A DNA stretch of 61,150 nucleotides, taken from assembly GCF_001509795.1 (NCBI RefSeq), contig NZ_LLZN01000066.1:1-61150 (forward strand), in the 5' to 3' direction. How positions within the stretch are numbered: position 1 is the stretch's first letter; each line of letters opens with the position of its first letter. Both the position numbers and the translations under genes were made by a program. Of the stretch, positions 41,305 through 50,000 are shown piece by piece. Source of the stretch: Streptomyces sp. NRRL WC-3605 (lineage in GTDB: Bacteria > Actinomycetota > Actinomycetes > Streptomycetales > Streptomycetaceae). The notes under the pieces were generated by a model. It had not been told where the DNA came from, ran no database searches, and saw only the letters and a list, made by a program, of their open reading frames with translations.

Positions 41305-42846
41305 ATGTCTGAAACAGCCGTAAAGGCTTCCGGCGGCGCCCTCGGCGCTGCCGATCCGAACCGATGGAAGGCGCTCGCCTTCATCGCGATAGCCCAGCTG
41401 ATGGTCGTCCTGGACGCGACCATCGTGAACATCGCGCTGCCCTCCGCCCAGCAGGACCTGGGCATCTCCGATGGCAACCGGCAGTGGGTCGTCACGGCCT
41501 ACGCCCTCGCCTTCGGCGGCCTGCTGCTGTTCGGCGGACGCATCGCCGACCTCTGGGGCCGCAAGCGCGCCTTCGTGGTCGGCCTGGGCGGCTTCGCCGC
41601 CGCCTCCGCCCTCGGCGGGGCGGCCACCAACGAGGCCATGATGTTCGGCGCCCGCGCGCTGCAGGGCGCGTTCGGCGCGCTGCTCGCCCCGGCCGCGCTC
41701 TCCCTGCTCGCCGTGATGTTCACGGACGCCAAGGAGCGCGCCAAGGCGTTCGGCATCTACGGTGCGATCGCCGGTGGCGGCGGTGCCGTCGGCCTGATCC
41801 TCGGCGGGTTCCTGACCGAGTACCTGGACTGGCGCTGGACGTTCTTCGTGAACATCCCGTTCGCCATCGTCGCCGCGCTCGGCGCCTGGTACGTCATCCG
41901 TGAGCCGCAGGGCGGCCGCAACCGCTCGACGCTCGACATCCCCGGCGTCATCCTGTCCACGCTCGGCCTGGTCTCGCTGGTCTACGGCTTCACCCGCGCC
42001 GAGTCCGAGGGCTGGAGCGACCCGACCACGATCGGCATGTTCGTCGCCTCCGGCGTGCTGCTGCTCTCCTTCGTGATCGTGGAGTCCCGGGTCAAGGCCC
42101 CGCTGCTGCCGCTGCGCGTGGTCACCGAGCGCAACCGCGGCGGTGTCTACCTCTCGCTCGGCCTCGCGATCATCGCGATGTTCGGCCTGTTCCTGTTCCT
42201 GACCTACTACCTGCAGATCGTGAAGGGCTACTCGCCGGTCAAGACCGGCTTCGCCTTCCTGCCGATGATCGCGGGCATGATCACCGGGTCCACGCAGATC
42301 GGCGCCCGGCTGATGACCCGGGTCGCGCCGCGGCTGCTGATGGGCCCCGGCTTCCTGGTGGCCGCCGTCGGCATGCTGCTGCTGACCCAGCTGGAGATCG
42401 GCTCCTCGTACGCCGCGCTCCTGCTGCCCGCGATGCTGCTGCTCGGCCTCGGCATGGGCACCGCGTTCATGCCGGCCATGTCGCTGGCCACCCTGGGCGT
42501 CAAGCCGCAGGACGCCGGTGTCGCCTCGGCCATGGTCAACACCTCGCAGCAGGTGGGCGGCGCGATCGGTACGGCTCTGCTGAACACGATCGCCGCCTCG
42601 GCGACCACGTCCTACATCGCCGACCACATCGCCGGCGCGTCCAGCCGGTCCCAGCAGCAGCTGGTCCAGGCGCAGGGCCTGGTGCAGGGCTACACCAGCG
42701 CCATCTGGTTCGCCGTCGGCATCCTGGCCGCCGCCGCGGTCATCGCCTTCACCCTGGTCAACGCCGGCCGTCCGGGCGGCACGGCGGTGGCGTCCTCCGC
42801 GGAGGGCGCCGAGGAGGCACTCCCGGTGCCGGTCGTCGCGCACTGA
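41305..42846 (+). CDS. MFS drug-efflux transporter, DHA2 (EmrB/QacA) family
   Basis: A 513-residue transporter with about 14 hydrophobic segments. The family motifs are visible: LMVVLDATIVNIALP in the first helix, the loop motif GGRIADLWGRKRAFVVG, and motif C-like GAIAGGGGAVGLILGG. It exports drugs or metabolites against the proton gradient. The tetR gene upstream is the likely controller. By location alone it could serve the neighbouring biosynthetic cluster, but it lies beyond many unrelated genes. Confidence 0.94.
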   Translation: MSETAVKASGGALGAADPNRWKALAFIAIAQLMVVLDATIVNIALPSAQQDLGISDGNRQWVVTAYALAFGGLLLFGGRIADLWGRKRAFVVGLGGFAAASALGGAATNEAMMFGARALQGAFGALLAPAALSLLAVMFTDAKERAKAFGIYGAIAGGGGAVGLILGGFLTEYLDWRWTFFVNIPFAIVAALGAWYVIREPQGGRNRSTLDIPGVILSTLGLVSLVYGFTRAESEGWSDPTTIGMFVASGVLLLSFVIVESRVKAPLLPLRVVTERNRGGVYLSLGLAIIAMFGLFLFLTYYLQIVKGYSPVKTGFAFLPMIAGMITGSTQIGARLMTRVAPRLLMGPGFLVAAVGMLLLTQLEIGSSYAALLLPAMLLLGLGMGTAFMPAMSLATLGVKPQDAGVASAMVNTSQQVGGAIGTALLNTIAASATTSYIADHIAGASSRSQQQLVQAQGLVQGYTSAIWFAVGILAAAAVIAFTLVNAGRPGGTAVASSAEGAEEALPVPVVAH

Positions 42847-42965
42847 CGCACGGACGACCGCGGCCGTGAGGCCGTACTCCTGAGGGACCAGGCGTGCGTA
42901 CCGGGAAGGGGACGCCCGGTGCGTACGCCACGAAGGACCTGCCCCGGCTCGCTGGAACGAGCGGT

Positions 42966-43481
42966 TCAGCGCAGCCAGGGCAGGTCCGCACCCGCTTCGC
43001 TCGGCTGAAGGCCCTCGGCGACGATCGTCATGATCTCGCCGAGGGCCTTCTGCTGTTCGGGGCTCAGCCGGTCGAACAGCGCCTGCCGCACGGCCCGCAC
43101 ATGGCCGGGCGCGGTCCGGCGCAGCACCTCGAGGCCCTCGTCGGTCAGGACAGCGAACTGGCCCCGCTTGTCGTCGGGGCAGTTCTCGCGGCGCAGCCAG
43201 CCGTTGCCCTCCAGCCGGGCGACGGCGTGGGAGAGCCGGGAGCGGGTGATCTTCGCGTACATCGCCAGCTCGGTCATGCGCAGCCGGCGCTGCGGCGACT
43301 CGGCGAGCGCGACCAGCAGGCCGTAGTAGAGGTGGGGCATGCCCGCGTCCCGCTGGAGCTGACGGTCCAGATGGTCGTCGAGCAGGGTCGTCGCCTCTAT
43401 GTACGAGCGCCACACGCGCTGCTGGTCCTCGGTGAGCCAGGGGGACTCCTCCACCGGGGTGGACGTCGATGCGCTGTTCAT
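42966..43481 (-). CDS. MarR-family transcriptional regulator
   Basis: A 171-residue MarR protein: the winged helix is RLRMTELAMYAKITRSRLSHAVARLEGNGWLRRENCPDDKRGQFAVLTDEG, with the DKRG wing typical for the family, flanked by dimerisation helices. It is divergent from the extradiol dioxygenase gene at 43674, with which it shares a 192-bp promoter region, so it probably represses that gene and itself. Confidence 0.93.
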   Translation of the reverse strand: MNSASTSTPVEESPWLTEDQQRVWRSYIEATTLLDDHLDRQLQRDAGMPHLYYGLLVALAESPQRRLRMTELAMYAKITRSRLSHAVARLEGNGWLRRENCPDDKRGQFAVLTDEGLEVLRRTAPGHVRAVRQALFDRLSPEQQKALGEIMTIVAEGLQPSEAGADLPWLR

Positions 43482-43506
43482 GCACTCCACTGTACGAGCA
43501 CTCTTC

Positions 43507-43564
43507 TTGAACTTTGAACTATCCCGGCGTACGGTCGTGGGAGACGAACGTTTTAGATTTGAAG
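43507..43564. promoter_or_regulatory. Repeated TTTGAA motifs in the marR-dioxygenase divergent region
   Basis: TTGAAC at 43507-43512 is followed directly by TTTGAAC at 43513-43519, and ATTTGAAG recurs at 43557-43564. These AT-rich boxes stand out in the 192-bp intergenic region and lie just upstream of marR. They are candidate MarR binding sites and/or promoter elements; the exact operator cannot be fixed by eye. Confidence 0.45.
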
Positions 43565-43673
43565 CACTTCGGCCGGTCGGATGCCGCCCTGGATCGCATC
43601 CGTCAGGGACGGCCGGAGTGCTTCCACGGAGATGAGACCCGGTCGCCGCCGGGGCTCGGAGGGAGTGCCCGCC

Positions 43674-44459
43674 ATGTCCGCCGCCGCCCAGGAGCGCATG
43701 CCCGCCCTCTACCTCAGCCACGGCGCCCCGCCGCTCGCCGACGACCCCGTCTGGCCCGGCGAGCTCGCCGCCTGGGCCGCCGGACTGCCGCGCCCCAAGG
43801 CGATCCTCGTCGTCTCCGCGCACTGGGAGGAGGCCCCGCTCGCCCTCGGCGCCACCGCGCCCGTGCCACTCGTGTACGACTTCTGGGGCTTCCCCGAGCA
43901 CTACTACCAGGTGACCTACCCGGCCCCCGGCGCCCCCGAGCTCGCCGACTCCGTCCGCAAGCTGCTGCGCGCCCCCGGCGTCCCCGTCCAGGACATCCCG
44001 GACCGCGGCCTCGACCACGGCGCCTACGTCCCCCTCGTCGAGATGTATCCCGACGCGGACATCCCCGTCCTGCAGATCTCCATGCCGACCCTCGACCCCG
44101 TACGGCTCATGGAGGTCGGCCGCAAGCTGGCCCCCCTGCGCGACGAAGGCGTGCTGATCATCGGCTCCGGCTTCTTCACCCACAACCTCGCGGCCCTGCG
44201 CCAGGGCGGAATACCGGCCTGGTCCGTGGAGTTCGACGACTGGGGACGCCGCGCCCTGGAACAGCGCGACTGGGACGGGCTCCTCGACTTCCTGCACAAG
44301 GCCCCCGCCGGCCGCTACGCCCACCCCCGCACCGAGCACTTCGCCCCCCTCTTCGTGACCATGGGCGCCGCCGAGGCGGCCGGGGAGCTGGACGGGCAGA
44401 AGTCGGTGATCGACGGCTTCTGGATGGGGCTGGCCAAGCGCTCGGTTCAGTTCGGCTGA
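43674..44459 (+). CDS. Extradiol ring-cleavage dioxygenase, DODA/LigB type
   Basis: A 261-residue class III extradiol dioxygenase. The metal ligands of the family are at their expected places: His in YLSHGAPPL, His in VVSAHWEE, and HG in GLDHGAYVPL, with a further His in GSGFFTHNLAAL. It would open a catechol-like ring (for example a DOPA- or 4,5-DOPA-dioxygenase-like reaction). The start has GGAGGGAG upstream. The divergent marR gene is the likely regulator. Confidence 0.92.
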   Translation: MSAAAQERMPALYLSHGAPPLADDPVWPGELAAWAAGLPRPKAILVVSAHWEEAPLALGATAPVPLVYDFWGFPEHYYQVTYPAPGAPELADSVRKLLRAPGVPVQDIPDRGLDHGAYVPLVEMYPDADIPVLQISMPTLDPVRLMEVGRKLAPLRDEGVLIIGSGFFTHNLAALRQGGIPAWSVEFDDWGRRALEQRDWDGLLDFLHKAPAGRYAHPRTEHFAPLFVTMGAAEAAGELDGQKSVIDGFWMGLAKRSVQFG

Positions 44460-44729
44460 GGCGGGCGGGATCGTCCGCCCTGGCAACCTTCCGTGGGCGC
44501 CGACCGTCTTCAGGGACGGAAGGGCGGACGACGGCGACGGCCCCTCCGCCGAACGGCTGGGCGACGCAGGTGTGAGCGGGATCTCACCGATCGACCTCCG
44601 GCGGTGCCCGCTCCAGGGTGAAATCCCTGCCCATCCCTTCTGACCTGCGAATCCGTGGCCCGAACGGCGGTGGGGCGCCCGTGTGGCCCGGCAGGATACT
44701 GCAAGATCAGATAAATAGGGGGGCGGGTT

Positions 44730-44759
44730 GGGAATTCTGTCCTGATTCAAGTCGTTGTT
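44730..44759 (+). promoter_or_regulatory. Sigma-R-type promoter of hrdD
   Basis: GGGAAT at 44730-44735 and GTTGTT at 44754-44759 are separated by exactly 18 bp, matching the GGGAAT-N18/19-GTT consensus of the thiol-stress sigma factor SigR (and related ECF factors) of Streptomyces. The start codon lies about 80 bp downstream. From memory, hrdD of S. coelicolor is a known SigR target. The rest of the gap 44460-44838 shows no gene. Confidence 0.8.
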
Positions 44760-44838
44760 CCCATCGAATGCAGGGCACTCGAGAAGAGTCCCAAGCGTTC
44801 AAAGGACCACCCGCCAGCCCAATCGCAAGGGAGCACGC

Positions 44839-45837
<999 letters not shown>

Positions 45838-46187
45838 CGCACGCGGCCGCGGGGGCGGCGCCGCCGAGGGGCGTGCGCCGGGTGGCGAAAGACCGCGCAA
45901 ACATGGCCGCGGAACGCTGCTTCAACCCCCAGGGCCCAGGGAACAAGACCTCAGGGCAAGGGAGTTCGACTCCCACCACGGACCGCGTCCCGACGCACTC
46001 CCCCGGCGCCGGGACTTTCCCCGAGCCGGGCTTCGGCGCCCATCCCCCCTGGGTGCCGGGGCCCGGCTCCACCCATGTCCCCGTCCGAAGGGGGCATGCG
46101 CGAGCGGACAAAGGGCCACCCCGTACCTGAACCACGGGGTGACCCCTCGGATGGCAGATTGTGTCACATGGGCATAGCCTGCAGGAC
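45838..46187. other. Intergenic region after hrdD with a candidate hairpin at 46114-46144
   Basis: No gene is supported. A stem-loop can form from GGCCACCCCGT (46114-46124) and ACGGGGTGACC (46134-46144) with one mismatch and a 9-nt loop; it could be a terminator for hrdD or an operator for the following tetR. Just before tetR, a TAGCCT box seven bases upstream of the GTG suggests leaderless transcription. Confidence 0.45.
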
Positions 46188-46841
46188 GTGAGCAGCCCCA
46201 CCCCCGCACCGCCCCCGGCCACCGCCTCCCTCACGGAACGACGCAAGGCGGCGACCCGCGCCGACATCGCCCGCGCCGCGGCCGGCCTCTTCGTACGGCA
46301 GGGGCTGAAGGCGACCCGGGCCGAGGACATCGCGCAGGCCGCCGGTGTCGCGCCGCGCACCTTCTACCGCTATTTCGCCACGAAGGAAGAAGCGGTCGCC
46401 CCGCTCTACACGGACGGCGCCGAACGCTGGACCCGGGCCGTCCACGACGCCCCCGCCTCCCTGTCGGTGCCGGAGGCCCTGGAGCACGCGGTCCGGCACA
46501 CGCTCACCCCCGGCGAGGGCGTCTCCGGCGCTTCCTGGGAATGGACCCGCACCCTGGTCCGCCTCGCCCTCCGCGACCCCGCTCTGCACCGGGTGTGGGC
46601 GGAGGTCTGCCACGCCACCGAGGCCCGGCTGGCCGAGGTGCTGGCGGCGCGCGGAGTGGGCGACAACGTTGCCCCCGGCCTGGCCTTCCCCGCGGCGGTG
46701 GCCGCGGCCGTGGTCCGCGTGGCGGTGGAGACCTGGGCCACCGGAGACGCCCCTGCCGACGGCCCGGAGGGCCCCAGGGCGCGCGCCCTGGCCAACCTGG
46801 AGGCGCTGAAGGACTTCCCGTGGGGCAGCCCTCAGCGCTAG
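46188..46841 (+). CDS. TetR-family transcriptional regulator (SCO3201-like by position)
   Basis: A 217-residue TetR protein with the helix-turn-helix ERRKAATRADIARAAAGLFVRQGLKATRAEDIAQAAGVAPRTFYRYFATKEEAV. The GTG at 46188 is chosen because it lies directly after a TAGCCT -10 box, a leaderless arrangement; GTG 46161 would add nine residues. The gene order next to hrdD corresponds, from memory, to SCO3201 of S. coelicolor. It ends 4 bp inside the convergent WYL gene (shared CTAG). Confidence 0.92.
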   Translation: MSSPTPAPPPATASLTERRKAATRADIARAAAGLFVRQGLKATRAEDIAQAAGVAPRTFYRYFATKEEAVAPLYTDGAERWTRAVHDAPASLSVPEALEHAVRHTLTPGEGVSGASWEWTRTLVRLALRDPALHRVWAEVCHATEARLAEVLAARGVGDNVAPGLAFPAAVAAAVVRVAVETWATGDAPADGPEGPRARALANLEALKDFPWGSPQR

Positions 46842-47806
46842 CCGACGGCCGCCCGGCTCAGCCGGCCGCCCAACTCCTCGACGGACCGCACCAGTTCCTC
46901 CGGCGCCTCGACGGTGAACTCGCAGCCCACCATCGCCAGCCGCACCGCAGTCCACTCCGGGGCGCCCCCGCTCGTCCCCCGCACCCGGCACGTCCGTCCG
47001 TCCTCCAGCGGCTCCGGCACGCCCAGCCACCCCGGCAGCCGCGCGGCGACGAACTCCGCGGGCGCGGCGAACGTCACGGAGAACTCGTACGACTCCGCCC
47101 ACCCCCACATGGACCGCCGCAGATACTCGGCGGCGCTGCCCGTGGGCAGCTCCCGCGGAGCGAACCGCGCCCCCGTCGCGAACGGCTCGCTCACCCGGTC
47201 CACCCGGAACGTCCGCCAGTCGCCGCGGTCGAGGTCGTACGCGACCAGGTACCACCGCCGCCCGGTCGACACCAGCCGGTACGGCTCGGTCAGGCGCCGT
47301 GACGCCGTGCCGTCCTTCGCCCGGTACGCGAAGCGCAGGCGCTCCCGCCCCGCCACGGTCGACGCCATCACGGTGAGCGTCTCGGGCGCGATGCTGGCCC
47401 CGTCCCCGCTCGCCAGTGGCGTGGTGGCGGCCTGCAGGGTGCTCACCCGGTGCCGCAGGCGGGCCGGCAGCACCTGCTCCAGTTTCGCCAGGGCCCGCAC
47501 GGACGCCTCCTCGACGCCCTCGACGGCGTGCCCGGCACCGGCCCGCAGCCCCACCGCGATCGCCACGGCCTCCTCGTCGTCCAGCACGAGCGGCGGCATC
47601 GCCTTGCCCGCGACGAGCCGGTAGCCCCCGTCGGACCCCTTGGTCGCCTGCACGGGATAGCCCAGCTCCCGCAGCCGGTCGATGTCCCGCCGCACCGTGC
47701 GCCGGGACACCCCCAGCCGGCCGGCGAGTTCACCGCCGGGCCACTCGCGGGGCGTCTGGAGGAGGGAGAGGAGGGTCAGCAGCCGTGCCGGAGTGTCCGT
47801 CGTCAT
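46838..47806 (-). CDS. WYL-domain transcriptional regulator (DeoR-like HTH)
   Basis: A 322-residue regulator. The N-terminal winged helix is LLTLLSLLQTPREWPGGELAGRLGVSRRTVRRDIDRLRELGYPVQATKGSDGGYRL; the WYL domain is in the middle (EPYRLVSTGRRWYLVAYDLDRGDWRTFRVDR); and a C-terminal WCX-like extension follows. WYL proteins bind nucleic acid or small ligands. It is divergent from the MFS gene at 47869 with only a 62-bp gap, so it most likely regulates that exporter. Start ATG 47806 or 47818. Confidence 0.92.
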   Translation of the reverse strand: MTTDTPARLLTLLSLLQTPREWPGGELAGRLGVSRRTVRRDIDRLRELGYPVQATKGSDGGYRLVAGKAMPPLVLDDEEAVAIAVGLRAGAGHAVEGVEEASVRALAKLEQVLPARLRHRVSTLQAATTPLASGDGASIAPETLTVMASTVAGRERLRFAYRAKDGTASRRLTEPYRLVSTGRRWYLVAYDLDRGDWRTFRVDRVSEPFATGARFAPRELPTGSAAEYLRRSMWGWAESYEFSVTFAAPAEFVAARLPGWLGVPEPLEDGRTCRVRGTSGGAPEWTAVRLAMVGCEFTVEAPEELVRSVEELGGRLSRAAVG

Positions 47807-47868
47807 GGGTTCGAGCATGCCGCACGTCTAGGACACGATCTGACCTATTGGGCCCGTAGCTTCGTTGC

Positions 47869-49611
47869 ATGACCTCAGGCGAGCGCAGCACAGCGACACC
47901 GCGACAGCGAACGACCCCGACGGACGGGCCGACGGCGAAGGACCGGCCCACGGCGACGGACGGGCCCACGGCGACGGACGGGCCCACGGCGATGGCCACG
48001 ACGGCCGAGGGCGCCACCCCCGTGAGGCCCGGCCCGGCACCGGAGGCCGCGGCGGCCCCGGCCGACCGGCGCCGCTGGTTCGCGCTGGCCATCGTGATGA
48101 CCGCGGCCTTCATGGACCTCGTGGACGTCACGATCGTCAACATCGCCATCCCGTCGATCCAGCGCGAGGCCGGGGCCACCTTCAGCCAGATCCAGTGGAT
48201 CACCGCGGGCTACGCCCTCGCCTTCGCCGCGGGCCTGATCACGGGCGGCCGGCTCGGCGACATCCACGGCCGCAAGCGGCTGTTCCTCATCGGCATCGGC
48301 GGCTTCACGCTCGCCTCCGCGCTGTGCGGCTTCGCCGTGAACCCGGAGATGCTGGTCGCCTCCCGCATCCTCCAGGGCGGCATGGCCGCGCTGATGGTGC
48401 CGCAGGTCCTGTCGATCGTCCACGCCACCTTCCCCGCGCACGAACGAGGCAAGGTCTTCGGCCTGTTCGGCGCGATCGTCGGCCTCGGCGCGGTCAGCGG
48501 CCCGCTCCTCGGCGCCCTGCTGACGGAGGGCGACCTCTTCGGGCTGGCATGGCGCCCGATCTTCCTGATCAACCTGCCGGTCGGCATCGCCGGCCTGATC
48601 CTCGGCAGCCGTTTCATCACCGAGTCCAAGGCCCCGAGGGCCCTCAAGCTGGACCTGGTGGGCGTCGCCCTGGTCACCCTCGGCCTGCTGATGCTGCTCT
48701 ACCCGCTGACCCGGGGCCGCGAGCTGGGCTGGCCGCTGTGGGGCTACCTGTCGATGGGCGGCTCGCTCGTCGTGCTGGGGGCGCTGGTGGCGTACGAGCG
48801 GCGCAAGGGCGCCCGTGACGGCTCCCCGCTGGTCGAACTCTCCCTGTTCAAGGTGAAGAGCTTCGCGGCCGGTATCGCCGTCCAGACGGTGTTCGGCGTC
48901 GCGCTCGGCATCTTCTTCCTGGTCTGGACGCTGTACATGCAGTTCGGGCTGGGCTGGAGCCCGCTGAAGGCCGGCCTCACCGGCATCCCGTTCTCGATCG
49001 CCGTCTCCACGGCGGCCGGCCTGTCCGTCCAGCAGCTCGTCCCGCGCTTCGGACGCACGGTCCTCCAGGCGGGCGCGCTGCTCATGGGCACGGGCATCCT
49101 GCTCTACATCTGGGAGGCCGGCCGCTACGGCCTCGCCATCACCCCCTGGCAGATGGCCCTGCCCCTGATCGTGATGGGCGCCGGCATGGGCCTGATCGTG
49201 GCCCCGCTGACGGACGCGATCCTCTCCGAGGTGCCGCGCGAGCACGCCGGTTCGGCGTCCGGCCTGATCAACACGGTCCAGCAGATGGGCAACGCCCTCG
49301 GCCTCGGCCTGGTCTCCGTCGTCTTCTACGGCGTCGTCGACGACCGCCTGACCGAGGCCACGACCCCCACCGCGGCGGGCACCGCCTTCGCGGACGGCTT
49401 CCAGCACGCGCTGGGCTGGGTGGCGGCGGTGATGGCGGTCATCTTCCTGCTGATGTGGGCCCTGCCGGGCCGGGCAGAGGGACCGGGGACGGACGACGAG
49501 GCGAGTGACCCCGCGGAGCGCGACCCGGGCGCGCACGCTGGGCGCGCGCGCTCCACGTCGGCTCAGGACGGACCCCGCGAGCAGGAGGAACGCCTCGTGC
49601 ACGCGCTCTGA
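47869..49611 (+). CDS. MFS drug-efflux transporter, DHA2 family
   Basis: A 580-residue transporter with 14 predicted membrane segments. Motifs: FMDLVDVTIVNIAIPSIQ in the first helix, GGRLGDIHGRKRLFLIG in loop 2-3, and GAIVGLGAVSGPLLGALL (motif C). The first 41 residues before ATG 47992 are a repetitive PTATDG stretch encoded by an 18-bp DNA repeat; translation may start at 47992 instead. The C-terminal tail is long, acidic and hydrophilic. It has a different sequence from the pump at 41305 and is probably controlled by the divergent WYL regulator. Confidence 0.93.
   Translation: MTSGERSTATPRQRTTPTDGPTAKDRPTATDGPTATDGPTAMATTAEGATPVRPGPAPEAAAAPADRRRWFALAIVMTAAFMDLVDVTIVNIAIPSIQREAGATFSQIQWITAGYALAFAAGLITGGRLGDIHGRKRLFLIGIGGFTLASALCGFAVNPEMLVASRILQGGMAALMVPQVLSIVHATFPAHERGKVFGLFGAIVGLGAVSGPLLGALLTEGDLFGLAWRPIFLINLPVGIAGLILGSRFITESKAPRALKLDLVGVALVTLGLLMLLYPLTRGRELGWPLWGYLSMGGSLVVLGALVAYERRKGARDGSPLVELSLFKVKSFAAGIAVQTVFGVALGIFFLVWTLYMQFGLGWSPLKAGLTGIPFSIAVSTAAGLSVQQLVPRFGRTVLQAGALLMGTGILLYIWEAGRYGLAITPWQMALPLIVMGAGMGLIVAPLTDAILSEVPREHAGSASGLINTVQQMGNALGLGLVSVVFYGVVDDRLTEATTPTAAGTAFADGFQHALGWVAAVMAVIFLLMWALPGRAEGPGTDDEASDPAERDPGAHAGRARSTSAQDGPREQEERLVHAL
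47918..47990. repeat. 18-bp tandem repeat at the 5' end of the MFS gene
   Basis: Two perfect copies of CACGGCGACGGACGGGCC (47949-47966 and 47967-47984) are flanked by a diverged copy (47931-47948) and partial copies on both sides. Because 18 is divisible by three, the repeat keeps frame and gives tandem PTATDG hexapeptides in the encoded N-terminus. Confidence 0.9.
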
Positions 49612-49633
49612 CCCCCCGGATAGCTCCCCCCTG

Positions 49634-49732
49634 GTGGGCCCGCGCAGAGACGGAATGTAATCTGCGACACACCAACGTTCTGTGCGGGCCCGCGCAGGAC
49701 ACGCCAGCGTCCTGTGCGGGCCCGCAGAGGAC
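49634..49732. promoter_or_regulatory. Three GGGCCCGC-containing repeats upstream of the precursor peptide gene
   Basis: TGTGCGGGCCCGCGCAGGAC (49681-49700) and TGTGCGGGCCCGCAGAGGAC (49713-49732) are near-identical with a 32-bp period; a third, more diverged copy (GTGGGCCCGCGCAGAGACGG) is at 49634-49653. Each contains a GCGGGCCCGC-like palindrome. They occupy most of the 146-bp gap between the MFS gene and the FxsA-like peptide gene and may be operator sites for the downstream operon. Confidence 0.6.
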
Positions 49733-49757
49733 GGACGAACGAGAAGCGGCAGGCGTC

Positions 49758-49952
49758 ATGGCATCGAGAGAACAGGCTGCTCCGACGGAGGCGGCGGCGC
49801 CGGAGACCGCGCCGTGGCTCCCCACCCTCTCGGCACTCTCCCTGGGTGAGCTCGCCGCGCTCGACCCCGCGGTGCTGGACGCGCCCATCGAGCAGCTCAA
49901 GCGCCGCGTCAACAAACCCCTCTCCACCATCGCCGGAAGTTCGGGCAGCTAA
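49758..49952 (+). CDS. FxsA-like RiPP precursor peptide lacking the FxSxx tail
   Basis: A 64-residue peptide. The middle (LPTLSALSLGELAALDPAVLDAPIEQLKRR) has the Leu/Ala-rich leader pattern of FxSxx-COOH precursor peptides, with the leader followed by a short variable core. The C-terminus reads VNKPLSTIAGSSGS instead of the F-x-S-x-x end that defines FxsA. The peptide has a single aromatic residue (Trp20, in the leader) and no Phe, Tyr, His or Cys, so the aromatic crosslink made by FxsB-type radical SAM enzymes could not form in the core. It lies 48 bp before the HExxH enzyme gene on the same strand, which supports a substrate-enzyme pair. Other frames do not restore FxSxx. Confidence 0.8.
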   Translation: MASREQAAPTEAAAPETAPWLPTLSALSLGELAALDPAVLDAPIEQLKRRVNKPLSTIAGSSGS

Positions 49953-50000
49953 CCCTGGCGAATGGCCCCCGGATCGCCGGGGCGCGCCTAGCATGACCTG

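Noticed and set aside
45955..45990. T-arm-like sequence GGGAGTTCGACTCCC after hrdD
   Set aside because: It resembles a tRNA T arm, but no acceptor, D or anticodon stem can be paired around it, so no tRNA gene is called.
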